In this document: positions 52,106-61,297 of the stretch, piece after piece
Layout of the letters: each line of letters starts with the position of its first letter
Position numbering within the stretch: the stretch's first letter is position 1
Assembly (NCBI RefSeq): GCF_006438915.1
Contig: NZ_RCZE01000007.1
Coordinates: forward strand, 248,001-312,000
DNA from: Pseudomonas arsenicoxydans
Lineage (GTDB): Bacteria > Pseudomonadota > Gammaproteobacteria > Pseudomonadales > Pseudomonadaceae
DNA length: 64,000 nucleotides
Direction: 5' to 3'
Position numbers and translations under genes: made by a program
The notes under the pieces: model-generated
The model's database searches: none
Told to the model about the DNA's origin: nothing
What the model saw: the letters and a program-made list of their open reading frames with translations, nothing else

Positions 52106-52929
52106 GGCAGGCGCCCCAGGCTGATTCGTTCGTGTCCACCCAGATCTATTCGGCTGTGGACGTTTTCAAAGCCGCGGGTCAGCAACAAATCGCGCACGGC
52201 ACTGGCTTGATCGTAGCCGTGTTCGAGCATCAGCCAGCCACCCGCTTCCAGATAATCCGGCGCCTGGGCGACGATCAAGCGCAGATCGTCGAGCCCGTCG
52301 ACACCAGCCACCAAGGCACTGGCCGGCTCGAAGCGCACATCGCCTTCCACCAGATGCGGATCGGAAGAAGGGATGTAAGGCGGGTTGCTGATGATCAGTT
52401 GAAAACGCTGACCTTCCAGCGCGCTGAACCAATGACTGCTCAGCACCGTGGCGTTATTGAGGTGCAAGCGTTGGCGGTTGCGCTCGGCCAGGGCCACGGC
52501 TTCCAGCACGCGATCGACCGCCGTGACCTTCCACGCCGGACGCTCGCTGGCCAGGGCCAGGGCGATCGCGCCGCTGCCGGTGCCGAGGTCGAGGACCTTG
52601 GCGGGTGTGGCCGGCAACAGTTCAAGCGCGGCTTCCACCAGCAATTCGGTGTCCGGTCGCGGGATCAGCGTGTGCGGCGCCACTTCCAGGTCCAGCTTCC
52701 AGAACCCTTGCTGCCCCAGTATGTAAGCCACCGGCTCACCGCCACGACGACGCTGCAAGTAGCTGGCAAACGTCAGCGCCGCTTCACTGGGAACGATGCG
52801 CTCCGGCCAGGTGTGGAGAAAACTGCGCGGCTTGCCCAATGCGGCAGCCAGCAACAACTCGGCATCCAGACGCGCGGTGGGCGAGTCAGGCAAGTCGGCG
52901 GCGCGCAACAAACTGGCAATGATCGTCAT
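52099..52929 (-). CDS. prmC: Release factor glutamine methyltransferase
   Basis: 276 residues. SAM motif VLDLGTGSGAIALALA and the catalytic NPPY tetrapeptide (LIISNPPYIPSSD) are present. It methylates the Gln of the GGQ motif of RF1 and RF2. It sits directly after prfA, whose product is its substrate; the two genes abut exactly (52929/52930). Confidence 0.95.
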   Translation of the reverse strand: MTIIASLLRAADLPDSPTARLDAELLLAAALGKPRSFLHTWPERIVPSEAALTFASYLQRRRGGEPVAYILGQQGFWKLDLEVAPHTLIPRPDTELLVEAALELLPATPAKVLDLGTGSGAIALALASERPAWKVTAVDRVLEAVALAERNRQRLHLNNATVLSSHWFSALEGQRFQLIISNPPYIPSSDPHLVEGDVRFEPASALVAGVDGLDDLRLIVAQAPDYLEAGGWLMLEHGYDQASAVRDLLLTRGFENVHSRIDLGGHERISLGRLPC

Positions 52930-54012
52930 TTACTCACCTATCGCCGCCAATTGATCGGCCTGATATTCGGCCAGCAACGGCTCGATCACCGCGTCGACCC
53001 CGCCGGCGAGAATTTCGTCGAGCGAGTACAGCGTCAGGTTGACCCGGTGGTCGGTAACCCGGCCCTGGGCAAAGTTGTAGGTCCGAATCCGCTCCGAGCG
53101 ATCACCGGAACCGACCAGCAACTTACGCTCGCTGGCGATGGCATTGGCCGCGGCGCTGGTCTGCTGATCGTTGAGTTTGGCCGACAGCCAGGACATCGCC
53201 CGGGCGCGGTTCTTGTGCTGGGAGCGTTCTTCCTGGCACTCCACGACAATACCGGACGGCAAGTGCGTGATGCGAATGGCAGAGTCAGTCTTGTTGACGT
53301 GCTGACCGCCGGCACCCGAGGATTTGTAGGTATCGATGCGCAAATCCGAAGGGTTGATCTCGATCGCTTCCTGCTCATCCGGCTCGGGCAACACCGCCAC
53401 GGTGCAGGCTGAGGTGTGGATGCGGCCCTGGGATTCGGTGGCCGGGACCCGTTGCACACGGTGCGCGCCGGATTCGAACTTGAGCTTGCCGTAGACGTTG
53501 TCGCCTTCGACCCGGGCAATGACTTCTTTATAGCCACCGTGTTCGCCCTCGTTCTCCGAGAGGATTTCCACCCGCCAGCCGCGACGTTCGGCGTATCGCG
53601 AATACATGCGGAACAGGTCGCCGGAGAAAATCGCTGCCTCGTCGCCGCCGGTGCCGGCACGGATTTCGAGAAATACGTTGCGCCCGTCGTTCGGGTCTTT
53701 CGGCAGCAGCATGCGTTGCAGGCTGGCTTCGAGTTCGATCAGTTGCTCCTTGGCTTCGCGGACTTCTTCCACGGCCATTTCGCGCATGTCCGGGTCGCTG
53801 TCCTTGAGCAGTGCCTGGGCGCCTTCGAGGTCGCCTTGCACTTTGAGCAACTGTTTATAGGTGCCGACGATGGGCTCGACTTCCGCGTACTCCTTGGAGT
53901 AGGTGCGGAATTTGGTCTGATCGGAAATGACTTCGCCATCGCCAAGCAAGGCGGTCAATTCCTCGAAACGGTCCTGGAGGATGTCCAGCTTATTGAGCAG
54001 TGACGCTTTCAT
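52930..54012 (-). CDS. prfA: Peptide chain release factor 1
   Basis: 360 residues. The codon-recognition PAT tripeptide is in RVPATESQG (about 188) and the catalytic GGQ in SSGAGGQHVNKTDS (about 232). RF1 terminates translation at UAA and UAG. The start overlaps hemA by four bases (ATGA). Confidence 0.96.
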   Translation of the reverse strand: MKASLLNKLDILQDRFEELTALLGDGEVISDQTKFRTYSKEYAEVEPIVGTYKQLLKVQGDLEGAQALLKDSDPDMREMAVEEVREAKEQLIELEASLQRMLLPKDPNDGRNVFLEIRAGTGGDEAAIFSGDLFRMYSRYAERRGWRVEILSENEGEHGGYKEVIARVEGDNVYGKLKFESGAHRVQRVPATESQGRIHTSACTVAVLPEPDEQEAIEINPSDLRIDTYKSSGAGGQHVNKTDSAIRITHLPSGIVVECQEERSQHKNRARAMSWLSAKLNDQQTSAAANAIASERKLLVGSGDRSERIRTYNFAQGRVTDHRVNLTLYSLDEILAGGVDAVIEPLLAEYQADQLAAIGE

Positions 54013-55298
54013 TGCGGTTTTTTATCCGAAAAGCTATCCGATGAGCCCTCATTCAGGGCAAAGAGTTCCTGGGCCATGGCCAGCGCATCGAGGCGGCCTT
54101 CGGCAGAGAGCTTTTTCAATTGCACGCTGGGTGCGTGCAACAGTTTGTTGGTCAGGCCACGCGCCAGTTGCACCAGCACGTCTTCGGGGCTGGTGCCGTT
54201 GGCCAGCAGGCGCTGAGCCTTCTGTAATTCTTCGTCGCGCATGCGCTCGCTTTGCTGACGATAAGCCTTGAGCACATCCACCGCCGCCAGTTCGCGCAGG
54301 CGCACCATGAAGTCTTCGGCGCCGACCGAGACCATCTCTTCGGCCGCTTGGGCTGCGCCCTGACGACTCTTGAGGTTCTCGGCAACCACTTCGTGGAGAT
54401 CGTCGACGCTGTACAGGTAAACGTCGTCGAGTTCGCCGACTTCCGGCTCGATATCGCGCGGAACGGCGATATCGACCATGAAGATCGGCTTGTGCTTGCG
54501 CAGTTTCAGCGCGCTTTCCACCGCGCCTTTGCCAAGGATCGGCAACTGGCTGGCGGTGGAGCTGATGACGATGTCGCTGCGCACCAGTTCGGCCGGGATG
54601 TCCGAGAGCAACACGGCGTGGGCGCCGAACTGCTCGGCCAGAATGCTCGCGCGTTCCAGGGTGCGGTTGGCGACGACGATGCGTTTTACACCCAGCTCGT
54701 GCAGATGACGGGCGACCAGGGTGATGGTTTCGCCGGCGCCAATCAACAAGGCCTGGCTGCGCTGCAGGTCGCTGAAAATCTGCTTGGCCAGACTCACCGC
54801 GGCAAACGCCACGGATACCGGGTTCTCGCCGATGGCGGTGTCGGTGCGTACCTGTTTGGCCGCGTTGAACGTCGCCTGAAACAAACGCCCGAGTAATGGA
54901 CCGATGGTCCCGGCCTCACGCGCCACGGCGTAAGCGGATTTCATCTGACCGAGGATCTGCGGTTCGCCCAACACCAGCGAATCGAGCCCGGAGGCGACCC
55001 GCATCATGTGACGAACTGCCGCATCATCTTCGTGCACATAACTGCTCGCACGCAGCTCTTCGAGGCTCAAATGGTGATAATCGGCCAGCCAGCGCAATAC
55101 GATGTCCGCCGAAAGGTGATCCTGTTCTATATAGAGCTCACTGCGATTGCAGGTGGAGAGGATCGCAGCTTCGCGGCTGTCGGTGAGGCGGCAGAGCTGC
55201 TGCAAGGCCTCCACCAGCTGCTCAGGGGTAAAGGCCACGCGCTCGCGGACGTCTACTGACGCAGTCTTGTGGTTGATACCGAGTGCAAGGAAGGCCAT
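54009..55298 (-). CDS. hemA: Glutamyl-tRNA reductase
   Basis: 429 residues. The catalytic Cys50 is in LSTCNRSELY, and the NADPH fold has LLIGAGETITLVARHL. It makes glutamate-1-semialdehyde, the first committed step of tetrapyrrole synthesis. First gene of the minus-strand operon with prfA, prmC, moeB and murI; divergent from the TPR lipoprotein gene with a 182-base gap. Confidence 0.96.
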   Translation of the reverse strand: MAFLALGINHKTASVDVRERVAFTPEQLVEALQQLCRLTDSREAAILSTCNRSELYIEQDHLSADIVLRWLADYHHLSLEELRASSYVHEDDAAVRHMMRVASGLDSLVLGEPQILGQMKSAYAVAREAGTIGPLLGRLFQATFNAAKQVRTDTAIGENPVSVAFAAVSLAKQIFSDLQRSQALLIGAGETITLVARHLHELGVKRIVVANRTLERASILAEQFGAHAVLLSDIPAELVRSDIVISSTASQLPILGKGAVESALKLRKHKPIFMVDIAVPRDIEPEVGELDDVYLYSVDDLHEVVAENLKSRQGAAQAAEEMVSVGAEDFMVRLRELAAVDVLKAYRQQSERMRDEELQKAQRLLANGTSPEDVLVQLARGLTNKLLHAPSVQLKKLSAEGRLDALAMAQELFALNEGSSDSFSDKKPQ

Positions 55299-55480
55299 TC
55301 AAGGTCGCTGATGGTGACGTGAAGCCGGCAATTGTCCTACTTCGCCACAGACAGAACAACTACCGCTGACTATTGTCCCAATGTCCTGCCTCTATAAAGG
55401 CCTCGATTGAGACTCGGTTATGTTTGGCCGAAGGCTTGTGTCATGATGATCCGACCGCAGGTTAGTCGTCCTTTTCCTAT

Positions 55481-57205
55481 ATGAATAGATCTTCCGCGTT
55501 GCTCCTCGCTTTTGTCTTCCTCAGCGGCTGCCAGGCCTTGGCACCCTCGTCGCCGGACGATACGTCGCCGGTTGGAGACAGCACTCCGGCTCCTGAAAAG
55601 CCCAAGGTTTACAGCTCATTCAGTGAAGAAACCGTCTTCAGCCTGTTGAGTGCCGAACTGGCTGGCCAACGCAATCGTTTCGACATTGCGCTGGACAACT
55701 ACGTGACCCAGGCCGTCAACACCCAGGATCCGGGCATCTCCGAGCGGGCATTTCGCATTGCCGAGTACCTGGGCGCCGATCAGGCCGCCCTGGACACCGC
55801 GCTGATCTGGGCAAAAAACGCCCCGAACGACCTCGAAGCGCAACGCGCAGCGGCCGTGCAACTGGCGCGCGCCGGGCGTTATGACGACTCCATGGTCTAC
55901 ATGGAGAAAGTCCTGCAAGGCAAAGGCGACACGCATTTCGACTTCCTTGCCCTGTCCGCGGCCGATACCGACCAGGACACGCGCAACGGTTTGATGAAAA
56001 GTTTCGACCGTTTGTTGCAGCGTCACCCGAAAAACAGCCAGCTGATTTTTGGCAAGGCCCTGTTGATGCAACAGGACGGCGACGCCAAAGGTGCGCTGAC
56101 CCTGCTGGAAGACAATCCACCAGACGACGGCGAAATCGCCCCGATCCTGCTGCGCGCGCGCCTGCTGCAAGTGCTCAACCGTGGCGACGAAGCCTTGCCG
56201 CTGCTGCAAAAAAGCATCAAAAAGTACCCGGACGACAAGCGCCTGCGCCTGACTTACGCGCGGATGCTGGTTGAGCAGGACCGCATAGCAGACGCCAAAG
56301 CCGAGTTTTCCAGCCTGGTGCAGCAATACCCGGAAGACGACGAGTTGCGTTATTCCCTGGCACTGGTCTGTCTGGAAGCCAAGGATTGGGACGAGGCCAA
56401 GAATCTGCTTGAGGACCTGATCGCACGCGAAAGCCACGCCGACTCCGCCCATTTGAACCTTGGCCGTATCGCCGAAGAACGCAACGACCCTCAAGGTGCG
56501 CTGATCGAGTACGCCAAAGTCGGACCAGGTAACGACTACCTGCCGGCCCAATTGCGTCAGACCGACATTCTGATCAACAACGGCAAGACCGCCGAAGCCC
56601 AACGCCGCCTGGCCGCGGAGCGCGACGAGCAGCCGGATTACGCGATTCAGTTGTACTTGATCGAAGCCGAAACCCTGTCCGCCAATAATCAGGGCGACAA
56701 GGCCTGGGCTGTCTTGCAGAAAGCCCTGCAGCAGTACCCGGACGATCTGAACCTGCTGTACACCCGCGCCATGCAGGCGGAAAAACGCAATGACCTGGCG
56801 CAGATGGAAAAAGACCTGCGCCTGATCATCAAGCGCGACCCGGACAACGCCATGGCACTCAATGCGCTCGGCTACACGCTATCCGACCGCACCACGCGCT
56901 ATGCCGAAGCCAAGACCCTGATCGAACAGGCTCACCAGATCAATCCGGAAGACCCGGCAGTGCTCGACAGCCTCGGCTGGGTGAACTTCCGCTTGGGCAA
57001 TCTCGATGAAGCCGAGCGCTACCTGCGCCAGGCACTGGAGCGCTTCCCCGATCAGGAAGTCGCCGCCCACTTGGGTGAAGTGTTGTGGGCCAATGGCAAA
57101 CAGCGCGAAGCCAAACAAGTCTGGGGCAAATTCCTCAAGGAACAACCCGACAGCCCTACCCTGCGCGGCACCATCAAGCGCCTGACCGGATCAGAGACTC
57201 TTTAA
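55481..57205 (+). CDS. TPR-repeat lipoprotein
   Basis: 574 residues. The lipobox FLSGC gives Cys17. The rest is a long array of tetratricopeptide-like helices (about residues 60-565; for example LGYTLSDRTTRYAEAKTLIE and LGWVNFRLGNLDEAERYLRQ). It is a periplasm-facing scaffold, probably attached to the outer membrane. The position before lolB is conserved in pseudomonads (PA4667), suggesting a role in envelope lipoprotein traffic. Confidence 0.88.
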   Translation: MNRSSALLLAFVFLSGCQALAPSSPDDTSPVGDSTPAPEKPKVYSSFSEETVFSLLSAELAGQRNRFDIALDNYVTQAVNTQDPGISERAFRIAEYLGADQAALDTALIWAKNAPNDLEAQRAAAVQLARAGRYDDSMVYMEKVLQGKGDTHFDFLALSAADTDQDTRNGLMKSFDRLLQRHPKNSQLIFGKALLMQQDGDAKGALTLLEDNPPDDGEIAPILLRARLLQVLNRGDEALPLLQKSIKKYPDDKRLRLTYARMLVEQDRIADAKAEFSSLVQQYPEDDELRYSLALVCLEAKDWDEAKNLLEDLIARESHADSAHLNLGRIAEERNDPQGALIEYAKVGPGNDYLPAQLRQTDILINNGKTAEAQRRLAAERDEQPDYAIQLYLIEAETLSANNQGDKAWAVLQKALQQYPDDLNLLYTRAMQAEKRNDLAQMEKDLRLIIKRDPDNAMALNALGYTLSDRTTRYAEAKTLIEQAHQINPEDPAVLDSLGWVNFRLGNLDEAERYLRQALERFPDQEVAAHLGEVLWANGKQREAKQVWGKFLKEQPDSPTLRGTIKRLTGSETL

Positions 57206-57209
57206 GATT

Positions 57210-57827
57210 ATGTTTTTGCGCCACGTTATCGTTTTCAGTTTTATCGCCCTGCTCGCCGGTTGCGCGGGCTTCGGCGCTCGCGAATCCGTCGAAGGTCATG
57301 GCAACCCGGCCCAATGGCGTGAACACAAACAGCAATTGACCGCCCTCGATGGCTGGCAGATCAACGGCAAGATCGGCATCCGCGCGCCCAAGGATTCGGG
57401 CAGCGGCACGTTGTTCTGGCTGCAACGTCAGGATTACTACGACATCCGCCTGTCCGGCCCGTTGGGTCGCGGCGCCGCGCGCCTGACCGGTCGACCTGGC
57501 AAGGTCTCGCTGGAAGTGGCCAATCAGGGGCGCTTTGACGCACCGAACCCGGAAGTCCTGCTGGAAGAACAACTGGGCTGGAAATTACCGGTGTCGAATC
57601 TGGCCTGGTGGGTCCGCGGGCTCCCGGCGCCAGACAGCAAAAGCAAGCTGACCCTGGATGCCGACAGCCGCCTGGCCAGTCTCGAACAGGACGGCTGGCA
57701 GGTCGAATACACCAGTTACACGCAACAAAACGGTTTCTGGCTGCCTGAAAAGATCAAGCTGCACGGCACCGACCTTGATGTCACGCTGGTGATCAAGGAA
57801 TGGCAACCACGCAAGCTGGGGCAGTGA
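57210..57827 (+). CDS. lolB: Outer-membrane lipoprotein receptor LolB
   Basis: 205 residues, starting four bases after the TPR gene. The lipobox LLAGC gives Cys18. LolB features are GWQINGKIGIRAPKDSGSG and the GWQVEYTSY segment. It accepts lipoproteins from LolA and inserts them in the outer membrane. It overlaps or abuts ispE. Confidence 0.93.
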   Translation: MFLRHVIVFSFIALLAGCAGFGARESVEGHGNPAQWREHKQQLTALDGWQINGKIGIRAPKDSGSGTLFWLQRQDYYDIRLSGPLGRGAARLTGRPGKVSLEVANQGRFDAPNPEVLLEEQLGWKLPVSNLAWWVRGLPAPDSKSKLTLDADSRLASLEQDGWQVEYTSYTQQNGFWLPEKIKLHGTDLDVTLVIKEWQPRKLGQ

Positions 57828-57829
57828 AT

Positions 57830-58681
57830 ATGAGCGCCACCCGCTTGACGTTGCCCTCCCCGGCCAAACTCAATCTGATGCTGCACATCCTCGGCCGCCG
57901 TGAAGACGGCTACCACGAGTTGCAGACGATTTTTCAGTTTCTCGATTACGGCGATGAAATCACCTTCGCCGTGCGCGACGACGGCGTGATCCGGTTGCAC
58001 ACCGAATTCGACGGCGTTCCCCACGACAGCAATCTGATCGTCAAGGCTGCGAGGCAACTTCAGGAGCAATCCGGTTGTGCGCTCGGCATCGATATCTGGA
58101 TTGAAAAAGTCCTGCCCATGGGCGGCGGCATTGGCGGCGGCAGTTCCAATGCCGCGACCACATTGCTGGGCCTGAATCATCTCTGGCAACTGGGTTGGGA
58201 CGAGGATCGACTGGCTGCGCTGGGCCTCAAGCTGGGCGCTGACGTTCCGGTTTTCGTGCGTGGCCACGCCGCTTTCGCCGAAGGCGTTGGGGAGAAACTG
58301 ACCCCCGTAGACCCCGAAGAACCGTGGTATGTCGTGCTGGTACCGCAAGTATCTGTAAGTACAGCAGAAATTTTTTCCGATCCGCTGTTGACACGTAACT
58401 CTCCTCCCATTAAAGTGCGCCCCGTTCCCAAGGGAAACAGTCGTAATGACTGCTTGCCAGTAGTAGCAAGGCGTTATTCAGAGGTACGTAACGCATTGAA
58501 TTTGTTAGGTAAATTTACCGAAGCAAAACTCACTGGCACTGGAAGTTGTGTGTTTGGGGGCTTCCCAAGCAAAGCTGAAGCTGATAAAGTCTCGGCCCTT
58601 CTTACAGAGACCCTTACAGGGTTTGTAGCGAAAGGGAGCAACGTTTCGATGTTGCATCGCAAGCTGCAAAGTCTGCTCTAA
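57830..58681 (+). CDS. ispE: 4-diphosphocytidyl-2-C-methyl-D-erythritol kinase
   Basis: 283 residues. It phosphorylates CDP-ME in the MEP isoprenoid pathway. The GHMP-kinase ATP motif is PMGGGIGGGSSNAA and the N terminus shows SPAKLNLMLHI. The last third (from about 58340) changes to AT-rich, non-preferred codons (GTA, ACA, TTA) although the protein sequence stays in family; a sigma70-like promoter lies in that part. ATG at 57830 chosen over a GTG at 57824 overlapping lolB. Confidence 0.94.
   Translation: MSATRLTLPSPAKLNLMLHILGRREDGYHELQTIFQFLDYGDEITFAVRDDGVIRLHTEFDGVPHDSNLIVKAARQLQEQSGCALGIDIWIEKVLPMGGGIGGGSSNAATTLLGLNHLWQLGWDEDRLAALGLKLGADVPVFVRGHAAFAEGVGEKLTPVDPEEPWYVVLVPQVSVSTAEIFSDPLLTRNSPPIKVRPVPKGNSRNDCLPVVARRYSEVRNALNLLGKFTEAKLTGTGSCVFGGFPSKAEADKVSALLTETLTGFVAKGSNVSMLHRKLQSLL
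58388..58416 (+). promoter_or_regulatory. Sigma70-type promoter inside ispE, likely for tRNA-Gln and prs
   Basis: A perfect TTGACA (58388-58393), a 17-base spacer and TAAAGT (58411-58416). It is about 300 bases upstream of the tRNA, within the AT-richer part of ispE. Confidence 0.55.
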
Positions 58682-58717
58682 AAGAACCGATTACTGGGTA
58701 ATCGTTGCAACAGATAC

Positions 58718-58792
58718 AGGGGCGTCGCCAAGCGGTAAGGCAGCAGGTTTTGATCCTGCCATGCGTTGGTTCGAATCCAGCCGCCCCTGCCA
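58718..58792 (+). tRNA. tRNA-Gln (anticodon UUG)
   Basis: A complete cloverleaf of 75 nt: acceptor AGGGGCG / CGCCCCT, anticodon stem GCAGG / CCTGC with loop TTTTGAT (TTG at 58750-58752), T-loop GGTTCGAATCC and an encoded 3' CCA. It is embedded between ispE and prs, 46 bases before the prs start. Confidence 0.97.
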
Positions 58793-58838
58793 TTTTCCTA
58801 TACTCATCCAGGTTACCCTCAGCCTTCAGGTACTGCGC

Positions 58839-59780
58839 GTGTCCAAGATGATGGTCTTTACGGGGAACGCCAACCCCGATCTGGCTCGACGTGTCGTACG
58901 TCAGCTGCATATCCCTCTCGGTGACATCTCTGTCGGTAAATTTTCCGACGGCGAAATTACAGCCGAGATCAATGAAAACGTCCGCGGTAAAGATGTCTTC
59001 ATTATCCAGCCGACTTGCGCTCCGACCAACGATAACCTGATGGAACTGGTAGTGATGGCTGATGCCTTCCGCCGCTCCTCGGCTACTCGTATCACTGCTG
59101 TTATTCCTTACTTTGGTTATGCCCGTCAGGATCGCCGTCCGCGTTCCGCACGTGTGGCTATCAGCGCGAAAGTCGTTGCTGACATGCTTACCGTAGTCGG
59201 CATCGACCGTGTTCTCACGGTTGATCTGCATGCTGACCAAATCCAGGGTTTCTTCGATATTCCGGTAGATAACATCTACGGCTCCCCTGTATTGGTGGAT
59301 GACATTGAAGATCAGCGCTTCGAAAACCTGATGATCGTGTCCCCGGACATTGGTGGCGTCGTGCGTGCACGTGCTGTTGCCAAATCCCTGGGCGTGGATC
59401 TCGGGATCATCGACAAACGCCGTGAGAAAGCCAATCACTCTGAAGTGATGCATATCATCGGTGATGTCGAAGGGCGTACCTGTATTCTGGTCGATGACAT
59501 GGTCGATACCGCCGGTACTCTGTGCCACGCGGCAAAGGCTTTGAAAGAGCATGGCGCTGCCAAGGTTTTCGCCTACTGCACACACCCTGTGCTGTCCGGT
59601 CGGGCGATCGAAAACATCGAAAATTCCATGCTGGACGAACTGGTGGTGACTAACACCATCCCGTTGTCCGCTGCTGCACAAGCCTGCTCGCGTATCCGCC
59701 AACTGGATATCGCGCCGGTAGTTGCCGAGGCGGTCCGCCGCATCAGCAATGAAGAATCGATCAGCGCGATGTTCCGCTAA
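58839..59780 (+). CDS. prs: Ribose-phosphate pyrophosphokinase
   Basis: 313 residues from a GTG start, the family length; upstream ATGs in frame fall in the tRNA. It makes PRPP from ribose 5-phosphate and ATP. The N terminus (MMVFTGNANPDLARRVV) and PRPP-binding CILVDDMVDTAGTL are typical, with DLHADQIQGFFD as the metal/ATP part. PRPP feeds hpt and upp salvage elsewhere in the window. A strong terminator follows. Confidence 0.95.
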   Translation: MSKMMVFTGNANPDLARRVVRQLHIPLGDISVGKFSDGEITAEINENVRGKDVFIIQPTCAPTNDNLMELVVMADAFRRSSATRITAVIPYFGYARQDRRPRSARVAISAKVVADMLTVVGIDRVLTVDLHADQIQGFFDIPVDNIYGSPVLVDDIEDQRFENLMIVSPDIGGVVRARAVAKSLGVDLGIIDKRREKANHSEVMHIIGDVEGRTCILVDDMVDTAGTLCHAAKALKEHGAAKVFAYCTHPVLSGRAIENIENSMLDELVVTNTIPLSAAAQACSRIRQLDIAPVVAEAVRRISNEESISAMFR

Positions 59781-59818
59781 GGGCCCTGCCCTTCTCGAAT
59801 GTCTCGTTGACGAAAAGC

Positions 59819-59856
59819 GCCCCGCCCCGGCATTCCTGTCGGGGCGGGGCTTTTTT
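59819..59856 (+). terminator. Rho-independent terminator of prs
   Basis: A GCCCCGCCCCG / CGGGGCGGGGC stem with a ten-base loop is followed by six T, 38 bases after the stop codon. Confidence 0.93.
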
Positions 59857-59921
59857 GCCCATATCGCCTTTAGCGCTGGTCGCAAACGCTGGGGCGAATG
59901 TGGTTATTTTGGAGATACAAC

Positions 59922-60521
59922 ATGAACGATTTTACTCTGAATGCTGAAGTGCGTTCCGACCTGGGGAAAGGTGCGAGCCGCCGCCTGCGTCGTCTCGCAA
60001 GCCTGGTACCCGCTGTAGTTTACGGTGGCGAAAAAGCCCCTGAATCCATCAGCATGCTGGCTAAAGAAGTTGCCAAACTGCTCGAAAACGAAGCGGCTTA
60101 CAGCCACATCATCGAGCTGAACGTTGGCGGCACCAAGCAAAACGTCATCATCAAGGCTCTGCAGCGTCACCCGGCCAAAGGCCACGTGTTGCACGCTGAC
60201 TTCGTACGTGTAGTTGCCGGCCAAAAGCTGACCGCTATCGTTCCTGTGCACTTCATCAACGAAGCTGCTCCAGTGAAGAAAGGCGGCGAGATCTCGCACG
60301 TTGTTGCTGAAATCGAAGTGACCTGCCTGCCAAAAGACCTGCCTGAATTCATCGAAGTTGACCTGGCTAACGCCGAAGTCGGCTCGATCATTCACCTGTC
60401 CGACATCAGCGCTCCTAAAGGCGTTGAATTTGTTGCTCTGGCTCACGGTAACGACCTGGCTGTTGCCAACGTTCACGCTCCACGTGTTGCTCCAGAAGCT
60501 GCAGAAGGCGCTGCAGAGTAA
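59922..60521 (+). CDS. rplY: 50S ribosomal protein L25 (general stress protein Ctc type)
   Basis: 199 residues, so it is the long TL5/CTC form with an N-terminal 5S-rRNA-binding domain (1-95) and a C-terminal beta domain, against about 94 residues in E. coli. GGAGATACAAC precedes the ATG at 59922. The C-terminal tail is acidic (EAAEGAAE). Confidence 0.94.
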   Translation: MNDFTLNAEVRSDLGKGASRRLRRLASLVPAVVYGGEKAPESISMLAKEVAKLLENEAAYSHIIELNVGGTKQNVIIKALQRHPAKGHVLHADFVRVVAGQKLTAIVPVHFINEAAPVKKGGEISHVVAEIEVTCLPKDLPEFIEVDLANAEVGSIIHLSDISAPKGVEFVALAHGNDLAVANVHAPRVAPEAAEGAAE

Positions 60522-60689
60522 TTTCACTCTGTACGCCGGAGTGATTGGAACATCGCGGACTGGAACGTAGCGAGAAAGCGGGCGAGAACGCGGAGTTTAC
60601 ATAATGGTAAATGAGCAATTTTCGTCCACTTTCGCCGCACACATTGATTGCGGCGATGTTATCCACCACTCCAAGGAAGGGCCCCTATC

Positions 60690-61274
60690 GTGACTGCCAT
60701 TAAACTGATCGTTGGCCTGGGAAATCCAGGCGCTGAATACGAACAGACCCGGCATAACGCAGGGGCCCTTTTTGTTGAGCGCATCGCGAACGCACAAGGG
60801 GTCAACCTTGTTGCCGATCGCAAATATTTTGGCCTGACCGGGCGCTATTCGCATCAGGGTCAGGATGTTCGTCTGCTGATTCCCACCACGTACATGAACC
60901 GTAGCGGCCAGGCCGTAGCAGCTCTGGCGGGTTTCTTCCGCATCAAGCCTGAAGAAATCCTCGTGGCGCACGACGAACTCGATCTGCCACCGGGCGTTGC
61001 CAAGCTCAAGCAGGGCGGCGGCCATGGCGGTCACAACGGGTTGCGCGACATCATTGCGCAACTGGGCAATCAGAATACCTTTTACCGCTTGCGGCTTGGC
61101 ATTGGCCACCCGGGCGTTGCCAGTATGGTTTCAAATTTCGTCCTGGGTCGTGCGCCACGCGCCGAACAGGAAAAACTCGATGCCAGCATCGACTTTGCCC
61201 TCGGCGTGCTGCCGGATATCCTCGCCGGTGAATGGAACCGCGCGATGAAAAACCTGCACAGCCAGAAGGCCTGA
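60690..61274 (+). CDS. pth: Peptidyl-tRNA hydrolase
   Basis: 194 residues from a GTG (AAGGAAGG upstream). Active-site residues are seen: Asn12 and His22 in GLGNPGAEYEQTRHNAG, and the Asp in VAHDELDLPPG. It frees tRNA from prematurely released peptides. It follows rplY by 168 bases and precedes ychF, the common gammaproteobacterial order. Confidence 0.95.
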   Translation: MTAIKLIVGLGNPGAEYEQTRHNAGALFVERIANAQGVNLVADRKYFGLTGRYSHQGQDVRLLIPTTYMNRSGQAVAALAGFFRIKPEEILVAHDELDLPPGVAKLKQGGGHGGHNGLRDIIAQLGNQNTFYRLRLGIGHPGVASMVSNFVLGRAPRAEQEKLDASIDFALGVLPDILAGEWNRAMKNLHSQKA

Positions 61275-61297
61275 CTCTACTCCTCGGGGAAAACACC

